From positions 359,800,975 to 359,864,974 of the forward strand of contig CM042694.1 of the NCBI GenBank assembly GCA_023614405.1: a stretch of DNA of 64,000 bases, read 5' to 3'. Made by a program: the position numbers and the translations under genes. How positions within the stretch are numbered: the first letter of the stretch is position 1; each line of letters opens with the position of its first letter. Below the pieces are notes generated by a model that had not been told where the DNA came from, made no database searches, and worked only from the letters and a program-made list of their open reading frames with translations. The stretch comes from Avena insularis (lineage: Eukaryota; Streptophyta; Magnoliopsida; Poales; Poaceae). Positions 23,443-33,604 of the stretch are shown here, one piece after another.

Positions 23443-24654
23443 TCAATTCTTTACTTGTATAGCATTAGTAGTTGCAAAGGGATTCTCATTAGTTTCAGGT
23501 TTAGCAGCCATTTTATTCAAAGAAGATTGAGCTTCAGCCAAAGATGCTATATTTCTTTCTGCATTAGAGAGTTTCAATTGTAAAGTAGGAATTTCCCTAT
23601 TTAGACTCTGAAGTTGATGGCTAATGTTCTTCAAAATGATAGATTGTTCCTCCATAGTTTTAGTAAATAGCTTATTTTGCTCATATTGCATTTGAATGAA
23701 GTTTTTAGTGGCTCTTTCAACTTCTAAAATTCTTCCTTCACTAGGAGGATATGGTTTATAATTGTTGTTACCAAAATTGTTCCTATAAGCATTATTACCA
23801 TAAGCATTATTGCCAAAGTTGTTATTTCTTATGAAGTTCACATCAACTTGCTCTTCTTGAGCAACCAAAGAGGCTAAAGGAACATTATTTGGATCAATAT
23901 GGGCTTTCCCATTAACAAGCATAGACATAATAATATCAATCTTATCACTCAAGGAGGAGGTTTCCTCAATAGAATTTACCTTCTTACCTTGTGGAGCTCT
24001 CTCAGTATGCCATTCAGAATAATTAACCATCATATTGTCCAGAAGTTTTGTTGCAGCACCCAAAGTGATGGTCATAAAGGTACCTCCACCAGCAGAATCC
24101 AATAGGTTCCTTGAAGAATAATTCAATCCTGCATAAACAGTTTGAATGATCATCCAAGCAGTCAGTCCATGAGTGGGACAATTCTTTACCAAAGATTTCA
24201 TTCTTTCCCAAGCTTGAGCAACATGCTCATTATCAAGTTGTTTAAACTTTATTATTTCACTTCTCATGGATATAATCTTAGCAGGAGGATAGTATTTTCC
24301 AATAAATGCATCTTTGCACTTAGTCCAAGAATCAATACTATTCCTAGTTAAGGAATTCAACCACTCTTTAGCTTTTCCTCTCAACGAGAAAGGAAACAAT
24401 TTCAGTTTAATAATATCACCATCTATATCCCTATGCTTTTGCATCTCACAAAGTTCAACAAAGTTATTTAGATGGGAAGCAGCATCTTCATTACCAATAC
24501 CAGAAAATTGTTTTCTCATAACAAGATTGAGCAAAGAAGGTTTTATCTCAAAGAAAGTATTTTCAGCCACAGGTGGAGCAATAGCTGTGCTCATAAAATC
24601 ATTGTTGTTGGTGCTAGTGAAGTCACACAACTTAGTGTTTTCAAGAGTAGTCAT
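23443..24654 (-). CDS. Athila-type Gag (element B)
   Basis: 403 codons and uninterrupted. The Retrotrans_gag domain covers about residues 45-170: HLNNFVELCEMQKHRDIDGD, LFPFSLRGKAKEWLNSL, KCKDAFIGKYYPPAKI, then HVAQAWERMKSLVKNCPTHG. An Asn/Tyr/Gly-rich repeat (NNFGNNAYGNNAYRNNFGNN) follows near residues 280-300. A coiled-coil-like stretch comes next (QNKLFTKTMEEQSIILKNIS to LKLSNAERNIASLAEAQSS). No CCHC zinc knuckle is present, as is common in this group. It would form the cytoplasmic capsid that packages element RNA. The start is the first ATG after the leader, preceded by an A-rich stretch on minus. It is the best-preserved gag in the window. Confidence 0.85.
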   Translation of the reverse strand: MTTLENTKLCDFTSTNNNDFMSTAIAPPVAENTFFEIKPSLLNLVMRKQFSGIGNEDAASHLNNFVELCEMQKHRDIDGDIIKLKLFPFSLRGKAKEWLNSLTRNSIDSWTKCKDAFIGKYYPPAKIISMRSEIIKFKQLDNEHVAQAWERMKSLVKNCPTHGLTAWMIIQTVYAGLNYSSRNLLDSAGGGTFMTITLGAATKLLDNMMVNYSEWHTERAPQGKKVNSIEETSSLSDKIDIIMSMLVNGKAHIDPNNVPLASLVAQEEQVDVNFIRNNNFGNNAYGNNAYRNNFGNNNYKPYPPSEGRILEVERATKNFIQMQYEQNKLFTKTMEEQSIILKNISHQLQSLNREIPTLQLKLSNAERNIASLAEAQSSLNKMAAKPETNENPFATTNAIQVKN

Positions 24655-24817
24655 TTTTTTGGGTTTTCAAATAAGAAAGCAAACAAGTAAAACTATTTTT
24701 TTTGTGTTTTTGAATAACAAAACAAGCAAACAAGGCAAAAAGAAAACTAAGCAAAACAAAAACAACAAAGTAAAGAGATTGCTTATGAGGGACTCCCCTT
24801 GTGAAGATGTCCTTGAC

Positions 24818-24835
24818 TCCCCGGCAATAGCGCCA
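24818..24835 (-). other. Primer binding site of element B, with a second partial copy
   Basis: On minus, TGGCGCTATTGCCGGGGA differs by two bases from the usual grass Athila PBS. A second LTR-end/PBS block, GCCATCAAGCATTTTTCTGG followed by GCGCCG, lies nearer the LTR at about 24857-24885. The junction is therefore duplicated. Confidence 0.75.
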
Positions 24836-24891
24836 GAAAAATGCTTGATGGCTCAATGCACGGCGCCCAGAAAAATGCTTGATGGCGGTGT

Positions 24892-26471
24892 TGATGTAGA
24901 GCTCGTTGGGAACCCCAATAGGAAGGTATGATGAGCACAGCAGCAAGTTTCCCTCAGTTATGAAACCAAGGTTTAATCGAACCAGTAGGAGCAAGGAAAC
25001 ACCCCAAAGGTGTTACTAGCTGAGCTTTGGCAGGGCGCACTACCGGTGCTAGTAGCAACGTGGAGACCTGCGTAACACAACCACAGAACTTTGTCCCCAA
25101 CTTGCGATGAGGTTGTCAATCTCACCGTGTTTTGCGGAAAACAAAGGATTAAACATATCGAATGGAAAGAAGTAAAAGTTTGCAGAAAGTAAACACAAAG
25201 CAGTAAAAGATTGTAGATTGTATGTAAAAGACAAGGATCGGGATCCATAGTTCACTAGAGGTGGCTCTCCTTAGATAGATAACATGCTGGGTGAACAAAT
25301 TACAGCGGGGCAATTGACAAACACCAAGAAAGCAATACATGCATATAGTAATCATCTTGACTCCTCTGAGACTTGATTGGGCATTACAACATAATACATA
25401 GACCGCCATCCAACTGCATCTATGACTAATAATCCACCTCAGGTTATTATTCGAACCCCCTCCAGTATTAAGTTGCAAGCAACAGATTATTGCTTTACGA
25501 ACTGCGTGTAAAGTAAACAATACGATTGTTCTATGAACAAAGGATTGTTGTTTTCTCCCTAGTAGCAACAACACATCTAGTACCTTAGAGATTTCTGTCA
25601 CTTCCCCAGATTACCAGAGGCATGAACCCACTCGAGCATAAATACTAACTCTTGGAGTTGCTAGCATCTACTTGGCCAAGATAGCTACTAACAACGGAAA
25701 GCATGCAAGATCTCAAATAACAAAGACATGATAGAATCAATAATCAATCTGAAATAGCATCTCAATATCCATCGGATCCCCGCAAACACAACATGTATGG
25801 ATTACAAAAAGATGATCTTGATCATGAACGGAGCTCACAAGATATAAACATGAAAGCACAAAGGAGGAGAACCAGCCATCTAGATACTACATGGATCCAT
25901 AGTCCAAGGATTAACTACTCACGCATCACACCGGAGGCTTGCATGGTGATGAAGAAGGCCTCCAGGGTGAATTCCCCCTCCGGCAGGGTGCCGGGAAGAG
26001 CTTCAGATCCCTCCCGGTCTAGGGATGGAGATGACGGCGGTTATAGACTCTTTCGTGGATTTTTGATCGGGTACTTAGCGTTTTCGTCCCGAGGGCAATA
26101 TATAGGCGGAAGGAGAGGCCGAGGGGGTGCCGGGAGCCACCACACCACCCCCTGGCGCGGGCCAGGCCTGGCCGCACGGCCAGGTGGTGTGGTGGCTCCC
26201 TGGCCCTTCTCCGTCTCGTATTCTGGCACTTTATCCCTTTCGGAAAAATACGCACTTTGGCTTTTGTCCCGTCCAATTCCGAGAATATTCATTTTCTGAC
26301 TTTCCTGGAACCAAAAACAGCAGAAAACAGGCAGCTGGCACTGTGGCTCTTATTAATAGGTTAGTCCAAGAAATCATATGAAAAGTACTCCAAAGTTGGA
26401 ACAAAACACAAGAAAGTGGATAAAACCAAGCATAGAACATCAAAAATTATAGATACATTTGCAATGTATCA
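24892..26471 (-). repeat. 5' LTR of element B
   Basis: Complete LTR of about 1.58 kb, minus start TGATACATTGC (26471) and end ...TCTACATCA (24892). The TATA box on minus, GCCTATATATTGCC, is at about 26095-26106. The first 19 bases after TG form a GATACAT...ATGTATC hairpin. Confidence 0.85.
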
Positions 26472-26944
26472 GCACATTGGTCGCATAGCTAGTGGTGGCA
26501 TGATGTTGGGCATTGGGTGTGGCGGCGCGACTGCTGGATGGTGGCCTGGCGGCTTCGCGAGCTTGGTGAGCTCATGGCGTCAGATCACTCTAGAGTGGCG
26601 GTGGTTGTGGGCGAGGGTCGCCTTAGCCTCTCTGCAGCACGGCTTGTGTATGACAGATTCATGACATGAGGGTCGGCTCAGCCTCTGCAGCACGGCTGGC
26701 CGGCGATGGTGAAGGCCCCTAGGAGAAGGATGGGCAGAACGACTAGGGTTTTACTGCATCGAGCATGGGCCGGGAAGGTGCCCTGGGCCCTGTCAAGCCC
26801 ATTCCTCTCTGCCCCTAGATCTAGTGTCTCTAGCAGCCGTGGGGTTGTAGGTTACTGATGTGGCCAGTTTCTCCGTCTTCGTTAGGATGGCGTAGAGCTG
26901 CTGGCTAGTGTATTCTTACAGGACTGGCGCCCTCGTGATGTTGA
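26472..26944. other. GC-rich unassigned sequence
   Basis: Between the LTR of B and a copia LTR relic. Contains AGCCTCTCTGCAGCACGGC, repeated in shorter form 50 bases later. No coding domain recognised. Confidence 0.4.
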
Positions 26945-27840
26945 TGAAGGAGATATGCTCTAGAGGTCAATAATAAATCTTTTTATTGATAAATCTCGAA
27001 TGATCATAATAGTTTTGTATCATGATACCATTGTATTAAATGGAAACATTAATACACGTTTGATATATAAAAAACCATGTCCCTAGTATCCTCTAGAATA
27101 CTACCTCATTGGGCAGCCGATGATCGAGTTTCCCGATCATAGACTTTTCCACGTTTACTGACAACTAGGTCACTTCATTAGATGAATGATGTAATGGAGA
27201 CACACCCAACCGTAGTATTGCAATGTGATTGAGTCACAACGTACAACATTGCAATATCTAGCAAAGTGTAGTAACTAAGTCCTTAGACCACGAGATCATG
27301 TTTAATCACTATCTCCGATGGCTACTTTGATCACATCAACCATCACACCTTAACATGGTGATCATAGAGGTGTTTATTTGGTATTCTAAAGGAATAGGTT
27401 GAGTCCTATGTATCAAGATGTGGTTTCTCCTATCCGAGTGGCGGATAGATACTTTGGCCCACTTAGTGAGATCAAATTAATGAGCTTGCAAGCATGTGAC
27501 TAGGTCACGAGGATGTAATATCATGGAAACAAATAAATGTGTTTGTCGGTAACAAGATCGAACTAGGTATGTCGATACCAGAGATAAGATCTTGGAAAAA
27601 CTAGGCATCGTGGTGCAAAGGGAATGGGACTCAACCTTTAAATATTCAAGCCATCAATCAATTCGTGGAATGCAAAGGGGTCATCATGAGTTTCTAGACA
27701 CCGTTGTTGGTCATTAGTCAGAGAGATCTCTCGATCATGTCTCAATATTCCCGAACCGTAAGGGTGTCACACTTAAGGTAGAGACTCTTAGGGTGATCCA
27801 CGACCATAAGAGAAATGGAAGAAACAACCATAATTATTTC
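26945..27840 (+). repeat. Copia LTR relic (BARE/Angela-like)
   Basis: It starts TGAAGGAGATATGCTCTAGA and follows the order of a grass copia LTR: AATACACGTTTGATATATAA, then CGTACAACATTGCA, then ACGAGGATGTAATATCATGG, then the block with CCGAACCGTAAGGGTGTCAC. No PBS or copia coding region follows, so it is a truncated or solo LTR. The right end is uncertain. Confidence 0.6.
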
Positions 27841-28104
27841 GGGGAGAGTTTTTTGTTGTCATGGACACTTTTTTGTTGTCAAACTAACATGAATAGAGAA
27901 AACACAACTCGTTAAAATGGGCCACTTGATGGGAAATTTCACAGTAGCCAAATACTTTGGAAATGTATCCTGCTTGCCTAAGTGTACACTTATGGTGGAT
28001 TAGGTTAACGTGCTCTGCCATAGCATGTTATATGGCCATGTGTTCAAGCAAATTGGACTATAAATCCCTCCACCCCATGTTGTATGAGACCTCTCCACTA
28101 AATC

Positions 28105-28332
28105 ATGTTAATCGACATGAAGATGAAGTTGGACAACAACACACATGCACTGACGATAGTCGTTCTGGAGCTCTCTACAGGTCTCACAGAAGGCCGTATT
28201 CTCACTGGGAGCGAACCAGACCCGTTATCGTTCAAGGACATTATTGGCATCTGTGTAGGATGTGGTGTCATCGTCAACTATGTAGTGGTTCTTCTACTCT
28301 CATGTTCTAGACATTCGTTAGGAATTCTTTAG
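28105..28332 (+). other. Unidentified 75-codon ORF
   Basis: Open frame MLIDMKMKLDNNTHALTIVV..., ending after a hydrophobic segment IIGICVGCGVIVNYVVVLLL. It could be the C-terminal exon of a small membrane protein or chance. No flanking exons were recognised. The surrounding 27841-28342 holds no transposon domain. Confidence 0.2.
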
Positions 28333-28342
28333 AAAACAAAAA

Positions 28343-28586
28343 GAAGACAAAACAACCCAGGGGGCCGTTGCCCCCTCCTCGACCCTCTCCAAATTATGTA
28401 TGCTTAGTTACTATATATGTACAATCCATACTTTGTATGCTTAGTGAGACTAGGTTGTTCCTAGTTTCCTTCTGTTATGTTCTTATTACCCTATACTGAT
28501 TTTTAGATCAAATCCTTGTAAACCAAGAGTGCATCTTGAACTATGAGTAATACTAAGTGAGTACATAACAACTGGTATCAGAGCCA
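28343..28586 (+). repeat. 3' end of a gypsy 5' LTR and primer binding site (element G)
   Basis: TGGTATCAGAGCCA at 28573-28586 is the classic initiator-Met tRNA primer binding site. The sequence just before it, ending ...GAGTACATAACAAC, is therefore the end of a 5' LTR. The start of the LTR was not found, and 28343 is only an estimate. The gag of element G follows downstream. Confidence 0.6.
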
Positions 28587-28931
28587 GTGTGAGAACCGCT
28601 ATTAGGTGTGTGGCGATCTATATCACTCCTATTTAGGAGGATGGGATGTCAGCACTCAAACTGGTGGCATGATTGGGGATGGTCCGGTGGAATGTGCCCA
28701 AGGTTTAGTCCCACCTCGCTAGTTGACGGAGGCCGACACTAGCTTATATAGGCGGGCAAACCTCTCCCTTCAGTTGCGACTTTTGGGATGAGAGACAGCT
28801 TGGGCCTCCGAATACGCTGGTTGAGCGTGGCTGGCCTTTGGGTCGCTATAAGAGACCACCTACCACCCTCCCGAGTTTCCAATATGGAGACCGGCAAGCG
28901 GACAATCGATCGGCAATGAATTTTCACCGCC

Positions 28932-29757
28932 ATGGATCCAGTGTTGAAGCAGTTCCTGGAGAAGATGAAAACATCCATCCAAGACATGATCATGACAGAG
29001 CACACCGCCTTTGTCGAGCACCACGACTTCCTTGTCAAGAAACTTGAGGAACAAGCAACCAAGATGGACGAACTCGTCCAGTGGAAGCCGAACCTGGAGA
29101 TCCGCATCTCCAATCAATAGGAAGCAGTCACCGAGTTGCAGCTGGCGCATCTGATGGCCACGGCCTCTACAGGTGGAGCCACAACATCTGGCCTCATTGG
29201 GTCCCTTCTTAATCCCCTCCACAGGCCAAGTGGCCACCATGTTGACACTATTCATGGAGGGTCACCGTCAGTGGTGGACTATACCCCGATGGCACCTCCG
29301 GTCACGGGTATGATCAATTTCAGTCACCCATGGGCTCAATTCTTGTCGATTCCTCTGAGGTATGTCGCGCCGATATCCTAGCGGTGGTGTTGGTTCAGCA
29401 GCCGCAGGATATGGACACGATGTTTTCGTTGGTTTTGCTCCAAGAGGAGGTAGCGGAGGGAGAAATTATTCCCGCTCAACAACAACAATAGTTTCGTCTG
29501 CCGCCATCACCCTATTGACAAGCGCAGATGATTCCATCGAGCTTTCAGTCAAGACCTGCAACACCACATATATCTAAAGACTGTCGTGGGGTCAATGCTT
29601 CACGTTCTTCATCTGATAGCAGCAAAATTGCTGCGCTATGAAAGTTCCGTCGGGCACGAGGGTTGTGTTTGAAGTGCGGTGAGAAATGGGGCAAAGAACA
29701 CACACGTCTAGCTCAAGTTCAAATGCATGTTGTCGAGGAGCTACTAATGTTTTGGAG
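28932..29757 (+). pseudogene. Gypsy gag remnant (element G)
   Basis: It starts MDPVLKQFLEKMKTSIQDMI with a coiled-coil-like helix (EHHDFLVKKLEEQATKMDEL), typical of the N-terminus of grass chromovirus Gag. A TAG at about 29118 and later frameshifts and stops break it. The central capsid homology region is missing or unrecognisable. Near 29650-29750 a zinc-knuckle-like end is readable (KFRRARGLCLKCGEKWGKEH, with the last Cys replaced), followed by AQVQMHVVEELL, as in many gypsy Gag-Pol junctions. The sequence is then lost. A Reina- or Tekay-type chromovirus is likely. Confidence 0.6.
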
Positions 29758-31040
29758 GGACATGCCTCTACCTGCTTGCCTGGCCACACGGGCTTCCGTC
29801 TGAGCTTTGGGGAGCGAGCGGAGAGGCCGACCCACGTATTGCAAGCAAAGGGAATTACTACTAGTATTTTCAGGTTCTAAATCAAATCCAGTGCATTCAT
29901 TGAGTAATAGAAAGCTAAGTCTATGGTGGCGTGCGGCGGCGTAGGGAGGCGTGAGGCGGCAGTGTGGAGGGCACAAGGGGGCTGCTGCGGAGCGGGTGAT
30001 GTGCCCTTGTCGTCCGAGGTTGCCCATGGCGGCTGGACCTGATGTGGGCTTATGCGGGCCGGGGCGGGCCGTGGCTTCGGGGCACGGTGGTGGTGCGTTC
30101 TTGCGGCCTCGTCTCTGGGCCGTCGCAGGCACTGTAGCGGTGGTGGCTGGCCAGCATGGGGGGCCTCCTCCCCTGATCCCATGAGGGCTAGCCGTGGCAC
30201 CGATGGTGGCCGGTGCGCCTCCTTCCTTTGACGGATGCCGACGGTTGTGCCTCCTTCCTGCGGTGGCGTTTCGAGCCGGTGTCTTGCATCCCCGCCCACC
30301 TTCTCCATGCGGCCCTTTTGGGCGGGATTCGGGGGCATGATCCATGGTCGAGTGAAAGCCCTGCTCAGCTTGGACTATTGCGGGCCGCGGCGACACCTGT
30401 GGGTGCCGCTACCTCCTTGGGGGCACGGTCATGGCTAGTTTCATGTCTTCCTCTTCTCGGGTGCCGAGGGAAACCCTAGGTTCGGGTCACTAGACCAGGC
30501 GACGACGGCGCCATGGTGTTGTCATCTTCTTGGAGACGTCGTCGAGGATGCACGGGAAGGGCCCAATGTTTTGGAGTTTGGAGTGGCGAGGTGCTGCCGG
30601 TGTTGGATGCTGCTTTGGGCTTGAGCATCAGGGGCACAATGTACATCATGATGGACGCTCCCTAGTCGACGTTTCCCTCATGTCCAGGTGGATCCTGCTG
30701 ACTTCTCGCCGATCTCTTCTCAGCCTATGAGGGGGAGGTGCGTTGATATGTGCGGCCTTGGGGTCTTGGTCATGCTAGGGTAGGGTCTCGCTTTGATCGT
30801 GACGCGGTCTAGTTGCTCAGTGCCTCGTCTCCTCACCTTGGTTGGGGACTTGGCTGGGTGAGGTCTCATCGTCGGGTCATGGTGGAGGGCATGTGGTGTG
30901 CCGCTTGGCGTTGTATCGTGTGAGTTGTATCATGTTGTGTGTGTTAAGTTTTGCCTTTTACCGTTGTATCGGCCGTCGGCCTCTTCTTCTATGTGTTTGG
31001 TACGTTTCCTAGGACGTATCCTAGAAAAAAATTCTGATTC
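29758..31040 (+). other. GC-rich block, possible non-LTR retroelement 3' end
   Basis: About 1.2 kb of GC-rich DNA with no protein domain. Its 3' end, GTATCGGCCGTCGGCCTCTT, followed by GGTACGTTTCCTAGGACGTATCC and seven As (about 31025-31031), has the layout of grass LINE tails as I remember them (GTATCGCCGGCC..., hairpin, oligo-A). No target-site duplication was found. A 225-codon minus frame (29719-30396) is Pro/Arg/Ala-rich and is judged a GC artefact. Confidence 0.3.
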
Positions 31041-32060
31041 ATCTTTTGCTCATCTAGTCACGCATGGTAACCAATACTAGCCAGGGGACGCTGTGACTAG
31101 TACTCTGTTCTGTTATAGCTAGCTAACTAGTGCCCCCGAGGACGATACGCGCGACCATACGTACATATGTCCTATATGATGAATCTCTGGCCTGCTCTCG
31201 TTCTACCCAACCTAGTCGTACATATCCTGATATTCCTATTGACACCACCCAGCGGCAACATCACCATCGACGTCATTGCCTACCCTCGCCCGCTCCCTCT
31301 GTAGCAAACGATGGTACCGTTTACGGCAAAGCCATCAGTGAATTTTTTGATATCTGCGGTCTTCCACATACTACCTATATAAAAGGGCGGTCAATTCAGG
31401 CCCTAATAGCGATCATGCTTGCCCAGGTACTGTAGATTTCCGGCTTTGGCCAATTGTTGGCAGCCACTTCGCTGCTCCATGGACTCTGCTCCGTGCATCT
31501 CCGTGCTCCTTTTCTATTTTCTGTCTTTTTTTTGGCAACCAAGTTCGGTTTAACCGGCTGCTGCCCGTTTCTCCTCATTGATTTACCAATTGCCCTTTTT
31601 CCCGTTGTTTTGGGTCTTTGGCTATGGCCCGTCGCTGGTCGCCGTGATTCCATGCCGCTACGTGCCGTCTTATACGGTCAAAGCGGTGTGGCCACACCCC
31701 ACGGAGTTTAAAGCGGTGTCCTGAAACTTCTCCTTACATCGGCTTCATCCTTATATCGTATCGTGAGCCTCCGAGAACTCCACCGCGGTTCTCTCCCTCC
31801 GCCTCCAAAAACTCCATTGTCGTTCCCTCTCTTCAGTTTGCCTACCATGGGAGTTTCAGAATGGAAGGAGAGGCCATCCTGATGGACGTTCATGACGTGT
31901 GGATGATCGCCCTTGGTGCTCCCTTTGCTCAGATTTCGGAGTGATGATCGCTGTTGGTGCTGGGCTATTGGGATTACGAGGAGTTCCGGGATGGAGATGT
32001 CCCTGCGCCTCCAACATCCTATCTCTACTCCTCCTAGACCTATGTCAAACCTATGGCAGA
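31041..32060. other. Unassigned sequence left of element D
   Basis: About 1 kb with no long ORF and no recognisable transposon. It contains the TATA-like site at 31376 and short stretches (31440-31720) that look like a first intron or leader. It is the left flank of element D. Confidence 0.4.
31376..31387 (+). promoter_or_regulatory. Candidate TATA box with short first exon
   Basis: CTATATAAAAGGG is a near-consensus plant TATA box outside any recognised LTR. About 30 bases downstream the sequence GATCATGCTTGCCCAG|GTACTG offers a start codon followed by a splice-donor-like site. No downstream exon was recognised. Coordinates are accurate to within a base or two. Confidence 0.25.
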
Positions 32061-33548
32061 TGATGACTGGATTTCTGCACCAATAACAGGGTTATTGCAG
32101 TACCTGTAGCAGCAAATATTTAAGAGTTTGTCCTGATGGGAGATCGTCGAACGGAAACAACACGACCCCGCAGCCACGTTGTCAATGCGGCCACGTTTCG
32201 CACCCAAACCGTGGTTTGGAAATAGCCTATTCTATAAGTTACTAGAACAGTGATAATTGAGAGAGGTTTAAAGTATCTAATAACGAAGAACTTTTAACTA
32301 GTAAATAGGAGTATGAACTGAATTAAAGAGATTGTAGTTGTAGGATTGAATGCAATGAGAGAGGGCTTCTAGGCTTCGGTCTCACTAGTACTAGATGGGC
32401 AAATATATGTGTGATCTATAAGAGATTACTCAGAAAAATAAACATTCCCCAATTGATTACCGGGTTGTCACACTGTGTGCACTATGCATGGTTCTCGCGC
32501 GTCATCGCAAGGCAAAAGGCACTTCTGGAACAAAGGATCACATAAACTCATCTTAGATCACAATAAATTCTAACTTAGCGCACTAGATCATACCTCAACC
32601 TAGAGTTGAATCAATCACTCACACATGGATGAACAACAAAACATATATAAATATATAATGATATCACAACCGTCTTCAATCTTACAATTACTAAACACAA
32701 GAGAGAGAGGGAGATGGAGATGATGATGGAGATGGAGATCGATGCGTGGTGGTGGTGATGTCTTCCTTCTCCTCCCCTTCTTCTTGCTTGGATGCCTCGA
32801 TGGTGATGGTGTTGAGGGAGATCTAGATCTTAGAGGTGTGGTTGAGGCAGAGCTCCGCTGCAATGGAGATCGGATGGCTGGCGGTGGCGGCAGAGCTCCG
32901 CCCCTGAAGGGCTATGGCTTGCTGGCTCTCTCTTGGGTCCTCCCTCCTTTATATAGGCCTTGGGGGTGCCCTAGGGTTCCCCCAATACCGTCATATGACT
33001 TAGGGAAGATTGTGGAGCTTTTCTGGGGCGAAATCCCATCGTTTCTGACCTTGTTGGCAACTATACGGGCGGAGCTATACGACCAAAAATATAGCTCCGT
33101 CTGTATAGTTGCTCGTTAAACTTGCAGATGATTTTAGTATTTTGGCATCATTTCTTCATACGAACTCTGTTTTGGGTGTTCTTAGGCTCGTTGAGTTCGT
33201 ATAGTCGAGGGCGACAACCCTGTGGTCTTGGATCTTTATTTTGAGAAGTTGGAAAAAAAATACTTTTTCAACCTCTCAAATGGCTAAGTCTGGTCCCTGC
33301 AGCTCCTCCATACTATGCTCTCATTGTTCATGTTGCCTTTGTTTTTTCCATAATCATTAACACCTACACACATGTCAAAGACAAGTAAGATGGACAAAAT
33401 TCTACCTAAACTACTAAATGTGCAAGGCTCATATTAAATTTAACAAAAACAAGTAATCATGCATATTAAGCATAGCAATGGTTAGATGGAGCACGATATG
33501 ATAGGCAAATGACACAATTTATATTGCTAAAAAGTGTTGTATATCACA
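32061..33548 (-). repeat. 3' LTR of element D
   Basis: About 1.49 kb, minus start TGTGATATACAAC and end ...CCAGTCATCA. It is very similar to 53706-55218, but about 25 bases shorter, including a missing block near 32297 that is present at 53944-53966. The TATA box on minus, GCCTATATAAAGG, is at about 32946-32958. A 21-bp hairpin with two G-U pairs lies at 33059-33110. Confidence 0.85.
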
Positions 33549-33604
33549 TCCATCAACTTCCCCAAGCTAGATCTTGCTCGTCCTCGAGCAAAAGGGATCG
33601 ATAA
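33549..33604 (-). other. Polypurine tract and AGGA-loop hairpin of element D
   Basis: On minus, AGCTTGGGGAAGTTGATGGA precedes the LTR start and is the polypurine tract region. Upstream of it, TTGCTCG-AGGA-CGAGCAA (33574-33591) is a perfect 7-bp stem, equivalent to the hairpins of A and B. The last five bases, GATAA (33600-33604), are the left copy of the element E target-site duplication. Confidence 0.65.

Larger units (their letters stand above)
19003..26471 (-). mobile_element. Athila-like gypsy element B, gag-protease only
   Basis: Minus-strand element. In order of transcription it has a 5' LTR (26471 to 24892), PBS (24835-24818), gag (24654-23443), a protease-bearing ORF (23406-22669), long non-coding DNA (22668-19991), polypurine tract (19990-19977) and a 3' LTR truncated at about 19003. 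There is no trace of RT, RNase H or integrase between the protease and the 3' spacer, so it could move only with enzymes supplied in trans. Because the 3' LTR is truncated, the target-site duplication cannot be verified. Confidence 0.8.

Noticed and set aside
28739..29113. 124-codon minus-strand frame over the element G gag
   Set aside because: Shadow of the plus-strand gag N-terminus, which has recognisable Gag features.
29719..30396. 225-codon minus-strand open frame, Pro/Arg/Ala-rich
   Set aside because: It lies in a GC-rich region where stop codons are rare, has no domain, and overlaps the end of a gag remnant on the other strand. Likely a composition artefact.
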